This document shows positions 17,705 to 26,314 of a stretch of 60,800 bases of DNA, in pieces (position 1 is the stretch's first letter; the number at the start of each line of letters is the position of its first letter). This DNA is from an uncultured Lachnospiraceae bacterium. GTDB taxonomy: Bacteria > Bacillota > Clostridia > Lachnospirales > Lachnospiraceae. The stretch lies in NCBI GenBank assembly GCA_910585965.1, contig CAJUHH010000019.1, positions 1-60,800 on the forward strand, read 5' to 3'. The notes beneath the pieces were generated by a model. It ran no database searches. It was not told the DNA's origin and saw only the letters and a program-made list of their open reading frames with translations. The position numbers and the translations under genes are program-made.

Positions 17705-18814
17705 TCAGACTTTCCCCTGTAAATGATATACAAATGCCAGTACTTCCGCCACTGCCTGGTACAGTTCCGGCGGCACCAGCTCCCCTACTTCCACATTGGC
17801 ATACAGCATCCTCGCCAGCGGTTTATTCTCCACGATTTCAATATGATGCTCCTTCGCCGTTTCTTTGATCTTCTGCGCCAGATAGTTCTCTCCTTTTGCA
17901 AGCACCATAGGAGCTTCGTATTCATCCGGGTCATATTTAATCGCCACAGCATAATGGGTAGGGTTGGTAATTACCACATCCGCTTCCGGCAGTTTCTGCA
18001 TCATACGGCGCTGGGACGCTTCCCTCATACGCTGTCTCTGTTTCCCCTTGATCTGGGGATCTCCTTCGGAATCCTTGAATTCATCCTTTACTTCCTGCTT
18101 GGTCATCTTCATGTCTTCTTTAAACTTATATTTCTGATAGATATAGTCTAAAAACCCGACAATCAGATAAACCGCAGAAACGCGTATTCCCAATTCCGTG
18201 ACCAGCTCTCCGATCAAACCGATTGCCTGCTTCATGGAAATGTCATACAATGAAAAAATAACCCCAAATTTATCTTTCAGATAAGAGTATACCACATAAA
18301 CAATTAAGCCGATCTTTAATATAGACTTCACCAATTCCACGATCGCTTCTTTGGATACGAACTTCTTAAAACCTTTGATTGGATTCAGCTTGCTGAATTT
18401 GGGCATAAGCGGTTTTCCTGTAGGCCGCCATTTTACTTGTACCACATCGCATAAAAAGGCAACCGCTACCCCGACGATCAGGATCGGCCCCATAATAAGC
18501 ACCATATCCAATATCGTATGTTTGAAAATCTGGTTAATATTCGTTACCGGCAGCTGCCCGTCATACATCTTAATATATTCCGGGATCTGGGAATAAACGC
18601 TGCTGAAACCGCCGATAAAACGGCCGCCCATAAAACCGACATAAAACTTCAAAACAAGAAACAATGCAAGAAGCCCAAAAGCATTTCCAATCTCTTTGCT
18701 CTTGGCAACCTGGCCTTCCTTTCTCGCATCCCTTAATTTTTTATCCGTAGCCGGTTCCGTCTTTTCCCCGCCAGGTCCCTCTTTCGCAAAAAACTGAAGG
18801 TTATATATTAACAT
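17705..18814 (-). CDS. flhB: Flagellar export switch protein FlhB
   Basis: FlhB (369 residues) switches export from rod/hook to filament substrates through self-cleavage. Four membrane helices occupy about residues 40-225. The cytoplasmic domain has the cleavage motif NPTH (residues 284-287) in ITNPTHYAVAIKYDPDEYEAP. The start is the ATG sharing one base with the fliR stop (TAATG). The frame extends 74 codons further up inside fliR, but that part is not FlhB-like. Confidence 0.97.
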   Translation of the reverse strand: MLIYNLQFFAKEGPGGEKTEPATDKKLRDARKEGQVAKSKEIGNAFGLLALFLVLKFYVGFMGGRFIGGFSSVYSQIPEYIKMYDGQLPVTNINQIFKHTILDMVLIMGPILIVGVAVAFLCDVVQVKWRPTGKPLMPKFSKLNPIKGFKKFVSKEAIVELVKSILKIGLIVYVVYSYLKDKFGVIFSLYDISMKQAIGLIGELVTELGIRVSAVYLIVGFLDYIYQKYKFKEDMKMTKQEVKDEFKDSEGDPQIKGKQRQRMREASQRRMMQKLPEADVVITNPTHYAVAIKYDPDEYEAPMVLAKGENYLAQKIKETAKEHHIEIVENKPLARMLYANVEVGELVPPELYQAVAEVLAFVYHLQGKV

Positions 18815-19596
18815 TACATCATTCCTTCTACAAATGATACCACAATTTTCTTCATCTGTGTAAAAATAAAATTGGAAGCTCCCGGCAGCATTCCTACCGT
18901 CAGGAAAAGTATGGTTAGCCCTGTCAGAACCTTCAGCTGGATACCGACAGCAAACATGTTCATCTGCGGAGCAACCTTTGCCAGAATTCCGAGTATGGCA
19001 TTCAGCAGAATCATTACTGCAAAAACCGGAAGGCATATGCGGAAACCGATAATAATATACTCACTCATAAAACGGATCATAGAAGCCATCAGGGAATCCA
19101 TCTGAAAAACAGCGCCGTTCACCGGTATCAGCGTAAAAGTTTCCAATAACGCTTTCAGCAAATATTCATGCATCCCGCTGATAATTAACATCAGCATGAC
19201 CATATACTGATAAAAAACGCCGGAAATACTCGCCCCTTCCCTTGTCGTCGGATCCATCAATGTAACCATGGATAAGCCAATCTCCATATCAATAATATGG
19301 CCGGCAAAAGATACGATAGAACTACAAAGCGTTGCTCCGAAGCCTATCAGGAACCCCGTAACCGCTTCCTTCATCACCATAATGGAATATTCCAGCAAAC
19401 TTTCATATTCCATCGTCTCGTGAGGCGTTATCCCGCTGAAAATAAGCAGAGACATAAAAATACCCAATCCCACTTTTACTCTTCTTGGCGTATTATTCAT
19501 TCCAAAAAAAGGAGCGATAAAAATGAAACAAGTCACCCTCGTAAATATAAGCAAAAAATATTCAAGATCCGCATAGGAAAAAGTACTGTTAATCAT
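18814..19596 (-). CDS. fliR: Flagellar export protein FliR
   Basis: FliR (260 residues) is an integral part of the FliPQR export channel. It has about six hydrophobic helices and the family block RVTCFIFIAPFFGMNNTPRRVKVGLG near the N-terminus. It lies 5 bases after fliQ, and its stop overlaps the flhB start, indicating translational coupling. Confidence 0.96.
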   Translation of the reverse strand: MINSTFSYADLEYFLLIFTRVTCFIFIAPFFGMNNTPRRVKVGLGIFMSLLIFSGITPHETMEYESLLEYSIMVMKEAVTGFLIGFGATLCSSIVSFAGHIIDMEIGLSMVTLMDPTTREGASISGVFYQYMVMLMLIISGMHEYLLKALLETFTLIPVNGAVFQMDSLMASMIRFMSEYIIIGFRICLPVFAVMILLNAILGILAKVAPQMNMFAVGIQLKVLTGLTILFLTVGMLPGASNFIFTQMKKIVVSFVEGMM

Positions 19597-19601
19597 TGAA
19601 T

Positions 19602-19871
19602 TTACCGTATATATATACTAAAATCGGTCCAAAGCCTAGTCATAAACTCCGCCATTCCATTCATCATCCAATGCCCTAAAGCTATAATAGCCAGAAATAC
19701 GCAAATAATCTTAGGCACAAAAGTAAGCGTCTGCTCCTGAATGGAAGTCACTGTCTGGAAAATACTAATAATCAGCCCGACGACAAGCGAAACAAGCAAT
19801 ACTGGAGCGGCAGTCTTAATGATCAGATAAAGAGCTTCGCCCGCTACCGCAGTCACATCATCTATTGACAT
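19602..19871 (-). CDS. fliQ: Flagellar export protein FliQ
   Basis: FliQ (89 residues) has two membrane helices with the typical VVGLIISIFQTVTSIQEQTLTFVPKI hairpin loop, a close family match. It is a small subunit of the FliPQR channel. It sits between fliP (27 bases upstream) and fliR (5 bases downstream). Confidence 0.96.
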   Translation of the reverse strand: MSIDDVTAVAGEALYLIIKTAAPVLLVSLVVGLIISIFQTVTSIQEQTLTFVPKIICVFLAIIALGHWMMNGMAEFMTRLWTDFSIYIR

Positions 19872-19898
19872 TTTCTGCCCCCTTCCTAATTACCATCG

Positions 19899-20768
19899 TT
19901 AATAAAAAGTTTTCACCAGGCTCCCTATAATCAAATTCCATCCATCCGCCAGCACAAACAGCAAGATCTTAAACGGCATGGATATGGTAGTAGGCGGCAG
20001 CATCATCATACCCATGCTCATCAGGGTAGATGCCACGACCATATCAATCACTATAAACGGAATGTAAATAAAGAAGCCGATGATAAAAGCGCTCCTCAAT
20101 TCACTGATTATAAAGCTGGGGATCAATACGCTGCTCGGTATGCTGTCCAAGTTTCCATCCCACTCCGTGCCGCTTATTTCCATAAACAAGCGAACATCCT
20201 TCTTCTGCGTCTGCCCATACATGAAGTCCCTGAAAGGCTCCATGCCCGCCTTTAACGCCTCTTCCTGATCGATCTCCCCTGCTTCAAAAGGAATCACCGC
20301 ATTCTCGTTGACGGCATTCAACGTAGGCTGCATAATGAAAAAGGTTAAAAACAAAGCTAACCCAATCATCACCTGATTGGGAGGTGCTGTTTGGGTATTC
20401 AAAGCCGCCCTCGTAAAGTGCAGAACAATAATGATTCTGGTGAACGAAGTCAGCATAATGATCAATGTCGGTGCCAGCGCGATCAGCGTCAGCGTAATCA
20501 AAATCCTGAGCGTGCCGTTGATCTGGCCGTTCCCATCATTATAAGTTATTGAGAAAGTATTGCCTATATTCAGTTCCTGCAGCTCTTCCTGCGACTGCGC
20601 TTCCCCAGGATTGCGCATGGTCGTCCGCTCATCCGTTGTTCCGGTCAGGTGGGACTCTCTTTCCGTTGCATATACCGGAACCGAATTGTATATATACAAC
20701 AATATGCCTACCGAAAACAGCAGGCATATCATCCTTAAAAATCTTTTTCCGGAAAAATGTCTTTTCAT
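19899..20768 (-). CDS. fliP: Flagellar export protein FliP
   Basis: FliP (289 residues) forms the core of the export gate. It starts with a cleavable-looking signal (basic MKRHFSGKRF, hydrophobic stretch, VYATE). A short periplasmic segment and four membrane helices follow. Hallmarks are LTSFTRIIIVLHFTRAALNTQTAPPNQV, EGMEPFRDFM-like KAGMEPFRDFM and the C-terminal LPPTTISMPFKILLFVLADGW. It follows fliO by 9 bases. Confidence 0.97.
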   Translation of the reverse strand: MKRHFSGKRFLRMICLLFSVGILLYIYNSVPVYATERESHLTGTTDERTTMRNPGEAQSQEELQELNIGNTFSITYNDGNGQINGTLRILITLTLIALAPTLIIMLTSFTRIIIVLHFTRAALNTQTAPPNQVMIGLALFLTFFIMQPTLNAVNENAVIPFEAGEIDQEEALKAGMEPFRDFMYGQTQKKDVRLFMEISGTEWDGNLDSIPSSVLIPSFIISELRSAFIIGFFIYIPFIVIDMVVASTLMSMGMMMLPPTTISMPFKILLFVLADGWNLIIGSLVKTFY

Positions 20769-20777
20769 ATATCTTGC

Positions 20778-21152
20778 CTATTCTTCATTCCTTTGGTTTT
20801 TATCCAATATCTTAGCTTTTTCAAAAATCTTCTTAAAGTCTGGCATAGAATCTGCCGGCCTTTCCGGCAAATGAATCTGTTCGGCAGATATCTCCGTAAG
20901 CATCGTCACCGTATCCTTACATACTGCTACCGCCAAATATTTCTCTCCGGTTCTTATAATTTGAATATATTTGCTCGCAGACAGACGATAGGTCTCCACC
21001 ACCTCAATGTTCGTCCCGCCGATTTTGGTGCCTTGAAAATTTGCAATCCATTTCGTAGCTGCCCAAGTAACCGCCAATACGAACAGAAATATCAAAAGCA
21101 CCGTGCAAAACTGCAAAAATGAGTTCATACCGTTGGATACAGTCAGCAGCAT
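20778..21152 (-). CDS. fliO: Flagellar biosynthesis protein FliO/FliZ
   Basis: FliO (124 residues) helps assemble the FliP complex. It has one membrane helix near the N-terminus (about residues 14-34), then a basic cytoplasmic domain. The block VVETYRLSASKYIQIIRTGEKYLAVAV corresponds to the family's GRKRSVALVRVGDRYLLLGV-type core. The start is one base after the cheY stop. Sequence conservation is low, as usual for FliO, but position before fliP supports the call. Confidence 0.88.
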   Translation of the reverse strand: MLLTVSNGMNSFLQFCTVLLIFLFVLAVTWAATKWIANFQGTKIGGTNIEVVETYRLSASKYIQIIRTGEKYLAVAVCKDTVTMLTEISAEQIHLPERPADSMPDFKKIFEKAKILDKNQRNEE

Positions 21153-21153
21153 C

Positions 21154-21516
21154 TTAGCCGACTACCTTTTTCACTGCTTCCAATACGCGCTCTGCCTGGA
21201 AAGGCTTAACGATAAAGTCTTTTGCCCCTGCTTGAATGGATTCGATAACCATTGCCTGCTGTCCCATTGCAGAACACATAATCACAAGTGCGCCGGGATT
21301 TCCTTCTTTAATTTTCTTTAATGCCTGGATGCCGTCCATCTCAGGCATTGTTATATCCATAAGTACCAGATCGGGATGCAGCTCATTATATTTCTCCACT
21401 GCCTTTGCCCCGTTTTCCGCCTCTCCGGCAACGTTATATCCATTTTTAGTAAGGATATCTTTGATCATCATACGCATAAATGCCGCATCGTCGCAAATTA
21501 AAATATTTTTTGCCAT
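21154..21516 (-). CDS. cheY: Chemotaxis response regulator CheY
   Basis: Single receiver domain of 120 residues that carries the signal from CheA to the motor switch. The acidic pocket D9/D10, the phospho-accepting D54 in VLMDITMPEMDG, S82 and K104 in IVKPF are all present. It is placed between fliY and fliO, as in Bacillus, close to its target and phosphatase FliY. Confidence 0.97.
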   Translation of the reverse strand: MAKNILICDDAAFMRMMIKDILTKNGYNVAGEAENGAKAVEKYNELHPDLVLMDITMPEMDGIQALKKIKEGNPGALVIMCSAMGQQAMVIESIQAGAKDFIVKPFQAERVLEAVKKVVG

Positions 21517-21539
21517 CTTTCTTTCTCCTATTTCCTCTT

Positions 21540-22760
21540 TTATTTGATAATTTCAGTTACACGGATACCAAAACTTTCTTCAATTACTACTACTTCGCCT
21601 TTTGCTACGAACTTGCCGTTTACCAAAACGTCTATCGGCTCTCCTGCAATCTTATCAAGTTCAATAATTGTACCTGGTGCAAAATCCAAAATCTCTGAAA
21701 TGGATTTGCTTGTTCTCCCCAATTCCACCGTAACCTCTAACGGTACATCCATAATGAGCCCAATATTCTCATTGCTCTGTATCCCGCTGTAATCTGCTGA
21801 AAAATTCTGGAATTGTGCCGGCTGAATATTCATATTCGGCATTTGCATCTGCGGCATCGCCATCTGCATCTGGGGCATTTGCATCTGCATCTGCGGCATT
21901 TGCATCTGCATTTGCGGCATTCCCATCTGCATCTGGGACATATCCATCTGCGGCTGCATCATCGGCTGCTCTGCTGCCGGAGCCGGGGCAGGTGCCGGAG
22001 TCGGTGCTGGAGCTGGCGCAGGTTCTGGCTCTGGCTCGTTCAAACCCAGCTGATTATTCATGAAAGCATCATACAGTCCTTTCGCAAAATCCAGCGGATA
22101 GATCTGCATCACCGTACTATCCACCAAATCTCCGATCTGCATCCGGAAAGATATCTTGACAAAGGTCCCTTTCAAAAAGGTAGCAATATCCTCCCCCGAT
22201 TCAAAATCATTTAAATCGATCAGGCTCGCATCCGGAGGACTGATATCGATCATCTTGCCAAGCATCGTGGAAAGCGAAGTAGCCGCTGAACCCATCATCT
22301 GATTCATGGCCTCTGAAATCGCGCTCAAATGCAGCTCGCCCAGCTCGCCCTCCGTATTCGTGCCATCCCCGCCCATCATAAGGTCAGTAATGATCTTTAC
22401 ATCATGTTCTTTTAATACAAGTATATTAGAGCCTTCCAAGCCAGCCGTATACTTAATTTGAATAAATACGCAAGGCCTCTCATATGCGTTCAATACACGC
22501 GCCCAGTTCGCCAGGCTGACCGTCGGCGTAGTAATATCCACCTTACGGTTTACAAGGGAATATAATGTGGTGGCTGAAGATCCCATGCTGATATTCGCCA
22601 CTTCGCCGATTGCATCCTTTTCCACATCAGAAAGCAAGCTTTCATCTATTTCATCGGATTCGCTGCCCGGCGCCGCTTCGACATCATCATCGCTTTCGTC
22701 CGCCAAATCTATCCCGTTCAATAATGCATTTATTTCATCTTGCGATAACATTCCGTCCAT
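21540..22760 (-). CDS. fliY: Motor switch phosphatase FliY with Met/Gln repeat linker
   Basis: The 406-residue protein combines functions. Residues 1-35 form a CheY-P-binding-like N-terminus (MLSQDEINALLNG). A CheC-like phosphatase region has two signatures, EVANISMG (E53, N56) and EAMNQMMG (E150, N153). The C-terminal FliN/SpoA domain covers about 335-406. Between lies an extraordinary linker: Pro/Ala-rich (242-263), then Met/Gln/Pro repeats (266-308). FliY is the C-ring component that removes phosphate from CheY-P at the motor. It follows fliM directly. Confidence 0.96.
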   Translation of the reverse strand: MDGMLSQDEINALLNGIDLADESDDDVEAAPGSESDEIDESLLSDVEKDAIGEVANISMGSSATTLYSLVNRKVDITTPTVSLANWARVLNAYERPCVFIQIKYTAGLEGSNILVLKEHDVKIITDLMMGGDGTNTEGELGELHLSAISEAMNQMMGSAATSLSTMLGKMIDISPPDASLIDLNDFESGEDIATFLKGTFVKISFRMQIGDLVDSTVMQIYPLDFAKGLYDAFMNNQLGLNEPEPEPAPAPAPTPAPAPAPAAEQPMMQPQMDMSQMQMGMPQMQMQMPQMQMQMPQMQMAMPQMQMPNMNIQPAQFQNFSADYSGIQSNENIGLIMDVPLEVTVELGRTSKSISEILDFAPGTIIELDKIAGEPIDVLVNGKFVAKGEVVVIEESFGIRVTEIIK

Positions 22761-22761
22761 A

Positions 22762-23742
22762 CTACTCCCCCTCTCTGATTACCGAGGTAACTCTTACAGC
22801 ATATTTATCCTTGCTGGAACCCGGCAATGCGGTGAATTTTCTTAAATTTCCGACATAAATGTTCAGTTCACTATCTACACCCTTATCCAGCCGTATAATA
22901 TCTCCCGGCTGTAAATTAACGAAGTCATTGACCGAAACACTGCTTTTCCCCAAAACAGCCTTAACAGGGATGCTCACCCTTCTAATTAGTGATTCGATAT
23001 ACTCTTCGTATGTTTCACTGCTCTTTGCCTGCATTGTCGAATACCAGAACTTCGTATTCAATTTATCTATAATATCTTCCAGCGTAAAGAAAGGAAGACA
23101 TATATTCATAAGGCCCTCTATATCACCTATCTTAACATTCAAAGTAACAATCGCTATCATATCGCTGGGAGCTATCATCTGCGCAAACTGCGAATTGGTC
23201 TCAATCCTTTCCATGACCGGATTAATATCCAATACATTCTTCCATGGCTCCCGCATCATCTGCATACATATTATAATTAATTTTTCCAAAATAGCCATCT
23301 CTATTTCAGAAAATTCCCTGTTTTTCTCTAATGGGTTTCCCTGGCCTCCCAGCATTCTGTCTATCATCGCAAATCCAAGATTACAAGATATATCGATGAG
23401 AATATTACCGGGCAGAGGACTAAAGTTTATAATCCCCAGGATAACCGGATTGGAAAGCGCATTGGAAAACTCGGAAAAAGTAACTGTTTCCGAACTGGCC
23501 ACGCTGATCTGTATATTCTTCCTCAAATATACTGCCAAATTGGTCGATACCAACCTGCCATAATGTTCATATATAATTTCAAGAGTACGCAAATGCTCCT
23601 TGGAAAATTTTGCAGGACGTTTAAAGTCATAATTTTTTACCTGCTTTTCTTTTTCCTGCTGCGTTTCATCCACTTCCAGCTCGCCCGTGCTAAGCGCTGC
23701 GAGCAAACTATCTATTTCACTTTGTGACAGTACCTCACCCAC
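22762..23742 (-). CDS. fliM: Flagellar motor switch protein FliM
   Basis: FliM (326 residues) is the C-ring protein that binds CheY-P. The N-terminal CheY-P-binding helix is MGEVLSQSEIDSLLAALS. The middle CheC-like domain contains LGGQG, and the C-terminal SpoA domain has VNDFVNLQPGDIIRLDKGVDSELNIYVG. It starts a coupled pair with fliY one base later. The 90-base gap upstream to fliL holds an inverted repeat. Confidence 0.97.
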   Translation of the reverse strand: MGEVLSQSEIDSLLAALSTGELEVDETQQEKEKQVKNYDFKRPAKFSKEHLRTLEIIYEHYGRLVSTNLAVYLRKNIQISVASSETVTFSEFSNALSNPVILGIINFSPLPGNILIDISCNLGFAMIDRMLGGQGNPLEKNREFSEIEMAILEKLIIICMQMMREPWKNVLDINPVMERIETNSQFAQMIAPSDMIAIVTLNVKIGDIEGLMNICLPFFTLEDIIDKLNTKFWYSTMQAKSSETYEEYIESLIRRVSIPVKAVLGKSSVSVNDFVNLQPGDIIRLDKGVDSELNIYVGNLRKFTALPGSSKDKYAVRVTSVIREGE

Positions 23743-23792
23743 TCATGTCACCTCCTGCCTGTTCATTCATCATGCACAACATCTACGCTGCG

Positions 23793-23818
23793 CAATATGC
23801 GTTACGCAATGCGTATTG
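23793..23818. repeat. Inverted repeat in the fliL-fliM gap
   Basis: CAATATGCGTT (23793-23803) and AATGCGTATTG (23808-23818) form an 11-base imperfect palindrome with a 4-base centre. The surrounding GCG/ACGC repeats give further symmetry. There is no U-tract. It lies in the widest gap of the middle of the operon and could be an operator or an mRNA processing site; function is unknown. Confidence 0.45.
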
Positions 23819-23832
23819 TTACGCATGGGAGA

Positions 23833-24351
23833 TTATTGGTATTTGATGTCACTAAAGGAAACGCGGAATATAAACTGCGAATCATACATCGACTGAATAC
23901 GTCTTAAAATTTCGGCTTTTGCTTCCTCTTCGCCATTACCGCCTTTTAATTCTTCCAATTTATAACTGCCGATTACATCAAAAATAACTTCCGACATCAG
24001 CGGTTTCTTTGCATCCAGATTTTCCACTGTACCAAAGGACTTGTACCCCTTATCCTTCATATTCATGGAAAGCGTCACGCCCAAGAGGCACCAATGGGTG
24101 GTCCCGTCAGCATCCGGCTGCAGTTCAATGGTCAAATCGGTAATATTATACACATCGGTCTCTTCCATAGGCACCGTTATAACCTCGCCGTCTTCTCCCC
24201 GAAGTTCAAGCTTCAGCACCGAAGCAATATCCGTTACCAGCTGTGTTGTCTTCTTGGATGCGCCGACCACACTAAACATCATAATCGATGTCAATACGAT
24301 ATTTACAATCAGCAGCGCAAGTATCAATATAGACAATATGTTTTTTTTCAT
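23833..24351 (-). CDS. fliL: Flagellar basal body-associated protein FliL
   Basis: FliL (172 residues) is a single-pass membrane protein that surrounds and supports the stator. The membrane helix is at residues 4-28. The periplasmic domain ends with MSEVIFDVIGSYKLEEL and ILRRIQSMYDSQFIFRVSFSDIKYQ, where family members end in an IxxVYFxxFxxQ-like tail. It follows motB by 21 bases, fitting its stator role. Confidence 0.9.
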   Translation of the reverse strand: MKKNILSILILALLIVNIVLTSIMMFSVVGASKKTTQLVTDIASVLKLELRGEDGEVITVPMEETDVYNITDLTIELQPDADGTTHWCLLGVTLSMNMKDKGYKSFGTVENLDAKKPLMSEVIFDVIGSYKLEELKGGNGEEEAKAEILRRIQSMYDSQFIFRVSFSDIKYQ

Positions 24352-24372
24352 GTGAAATTTCCTCCCACTCTT

Positions 24373-25179
24373 TTAATAGGAACTCAACGAGTTATAGATG
24401 CGAATCTCTACCCTTCTGTTCATCGCCCTGCCCTCTGCCGTCGAATTATCCGCTATCGGCATATACTCGCCCCTTCCTGAATGTTTTACCATCGATGGAT
24501 CCAGGTTCGTATGGTCTATCAGATAATTAAATACGGAAAGAGATCTACCTCCGCTCAGTTCATCATTATTGGAATATTTCGCGCCAGACATCGGCACATT
24601 GTCCGTATGCCCTTCTATTTCAATCGTACCCTCTGAATATCGTTCCAGCATTACGCCGATCTTATCCAGAACCGGCAAGGATTCTTCTTTCAAGACAGTG
24701 CTTCCCGAGTCAAAAAGCAAAGACCCCTGCAATGTCAGCTGTACATATTGTGAGGTAATATCGACATCCACCACTCCCTCCAGGCTTTCTTCCTGAATGG
24801 ACTCTTCCACTTTTTCCGCCAGCTGCTCGGATTCTTCTATCTGCGCCTGCTCCACTTTCGCTTCGGCTTCCGCCAGCGTCTCCGGCACAATATCTCCGTC
24901 CGTAGCCTTTCCCGTGCTGTTCATGTACTGATCCAGCTCATTTAACTGGCTTACCCCGTTGCTCACAAGAATACCATCCCCGATTGCCGATGCGCCCGCC
25001 GTAAATATGCTGAAACTCTGGGCGAAAGAAGCCGCTACCTGCTCAAACTTCTGCGCATCTACGGTAGACATGGAAAACAGCAGAACGAAGAAGCACAGCA
25101 GAAGGTTCATCAGATCGGCAAATGTATTCATCCACGCCGCCGCTGGTTTTGGCGGATCTTCCTGCCTTTTTCTAGCCAA
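24373..25179 (-). CDS. motB: Flagellar stator protein MotB
   Basis: MotB (268 residues) is the cell-wall-anchored stator subunit. I place the start at TTG 25179, giving (M)ARKRQEDPPKP, because GGAGG lies 8 bases before it and family members begin similarly. A GTG at 25188 would sit directly on the ribosome site. The single helix AWMNTFADLMNLLLCFFVLLF contains the proton-carrying Asp. The OmpA-like peptidoglycan-binding domain has EIEGHTDNVPM and SGGRSLSVFNYL. It overlaps the motA end. Confidence 0.96.
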   Translation of the reverse strand: MARKRQEDPPKPAAAWMNTFADLMNLLLCFFVLLFSMSTVDAQKFEQVAASFAQSFSIFTAGASAIGDGILVSNGVSQLNELDQYMNSTGKATDGDIVPETLAEAEAKVEQAQIEESEQLAEKVEESIQEESLEGVVDVDITSQYVQLTLQGSLLFDSGSTVLKEESLPVLDKIGVMLERYSEGTIEIEGHTDNVPMSGAKYSNNDELSGGRSLSVFNYLIDHTNLDPSMVKHSGRGEYMPIADNSTAEGRAMNRRVEIRIYNSLSSY

Positions 25180-25969
25180 CCTCTTCACCTCCGCTTTCTT
25201 CCTGCTGCGTCTGCCTGTCTTTCGGTGACAAGAATGATTTCAATTTTTCTTCTATAACACGCGGATTTTCGCCCGCTTGAATGGAAAGAAGCCCTTCGAT
25301 CATAATTTCTTTGATCATAACCTCTTCCCCGTTATTTTCCTTTAATTTACTCGAAACCGGCGCACACACCCAGTTTGCCAGCAACGAACCGTATAATGTA
25401 GTGATCAGAGCAACTGCCATGTTCGGCCCGATCGCCGACGGGTCATCCATCTTGTTCAACATGTTAACCAAACCAACCAGCGTACCGATCATACCCCAGG
25501 CAGGCCCCATCGAACCGAGCGTATCCCAAAACCCGATCTTTGCCTTATGTCTTCCTTCAATACTGATCAGCTCTGTCTCCATAATGGCGCGAACCAGTTC
25601 CGGATCCGTTCCGTCTACAATCAGTAATATACCCTTTTTCAGGAATTCATCATCCAAATCAGCCGCCGCTTCTTCCAGGGAAAGAAGGCCTTCTTTACGG
25701 GCGATATTGGATAACTCAATTATTTTCGTGATCATCTGCGGCGTATCAATCGTCGGCGTTTTGAAAATGAGCTTAATGCTCGCAACCCCTTCTTTAAAGT
25801 TTTTCAAAGAATAAGATGCCAGCACACAGAAAAAAGATCCGCCAAACGTAATAAATATGGATGGAGGATCGACGAAATCACCAAACGCCCCAATACCACC
25901 GCTGGAAATAATACCAAATATAAATACGACTCCACATAATACCAAACCTAAAATTGATGCTATATCCAC
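25172..25969 (-). CDS. motA: Flagellar stator protein MotA
   Basis: MotA (265 residues) forms the torque-generating, ion-conducting pentamer with MotB. It has four membrane helices. The cytoplasmic loop RAIMETELISIEGRHKAKIGFWDTLGSMGPAWGMIGTLVGLV is diagnostic, with charged residues facing FliG. It lies inside the fla/che unit, unlike Bacillus subtilis where motAB is separate. Confidence 0.97.
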   Translation of the reverse strand: MDIASILGLVLCGVVFIFGIISSGGIGAFGDFVDPPSIFITFGGSFFCVLASYSLKNFKEGVASIKLIFKTPTIDTPQMITKIIELSNIARKEGLLSLEEAAADLDDEFLKKGILLIVDGTDPELVRAIMETELISIEGRHKAKIGFWDTLGSMGPAWGMIGTLVGLVNMLNKMDDPSAIGPNMAVALITTLYGSLLANWVCAPVSSKLKENNGEEVMIKEIMIEGLLSIQAGENPRVIEEKLKSFLSPKDRQTQQEESGGEEVG

Positions 25970-25992
25970 GAATCTTCACCCACATTTCTGCG

Positions 25993-26178
25993 TCAATCCG
26001 CAAAAATATCCTTTCTATACGATTTTACTAGATTTTTCACTTCTTGTCTACTTTCTTTTACAATTATTTTGCGTCCAGTAGTGAATGAAATGACCGTGTC
26101 AGGAGTTTCCTCCACCAATTCCATCAAATCCGGGTTGATCAATACCTTAACCCCGTTTATCTTCGTTACCTCAATCAT
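25993..26178 (-). CDS. flbD: Small flagellar protein FlbD (SwrD)
   Basis: This 61-residue protein has the FlbD signature MIEVTKINGVKVLINPDLME followed by EETPDTVISFTTGRKIIVKES. It corresponds to SwrD (YlzI) of Bacillus, a small factor that increases motor power. It sits between flgE and motA, matching a stator-linked role. Confidence 0.93.
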   Translation of the reverse strand: MIEVTKINGVKVLINPDLMELVEETPDTVISFTTGRKIIVKESRQEVKNLVKSYRKDIFAD

Positions 26179-26197
26179 TTTATGCTCTCCTCGCTGC

Positions 26198-26289
26198 CGG
26201 GTTTCCCTCGCGAACCCGTCCCCCTTGATTCCCTGCTATTGGCAGACCCTTTTCAAAACAAATGGGGAACCTTTTGCCAGTTCCCCATT
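26198..26289 (-). promoter_or_regulatory. Two hairpins between flgE and flbD, attenuator-like
   Basis: The 136-base gap after flgE holds AATGGGGAAC/GTTCCCCATT (26261-26270 and 26280-26289). On the transcript a U-rich TTGTTTTG follows, which resembles a partial Rho-independent terminator. A second hairpin, CGGGTT/AACCCG, spans 26198-26218. They could lower expression of the downstream genes or stabilise the abundant flgE message at its 3' end. Confidence 0.6.
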
Positions 26290-26314
26290 CAGTTGTAGCC
26301 TTTACATTATATTA

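Noticed and set aside
21837..21965. CRISPR-like array
   Set aside because: The short periodic repeats are codon repeats of the FliY linker; there are no spacers or cas genes.
21813..22214. Plus-strand His/Leu/Arg repeat protein
   Set aside because: It is the antisense reading of the FliY Met/Gln repeat.
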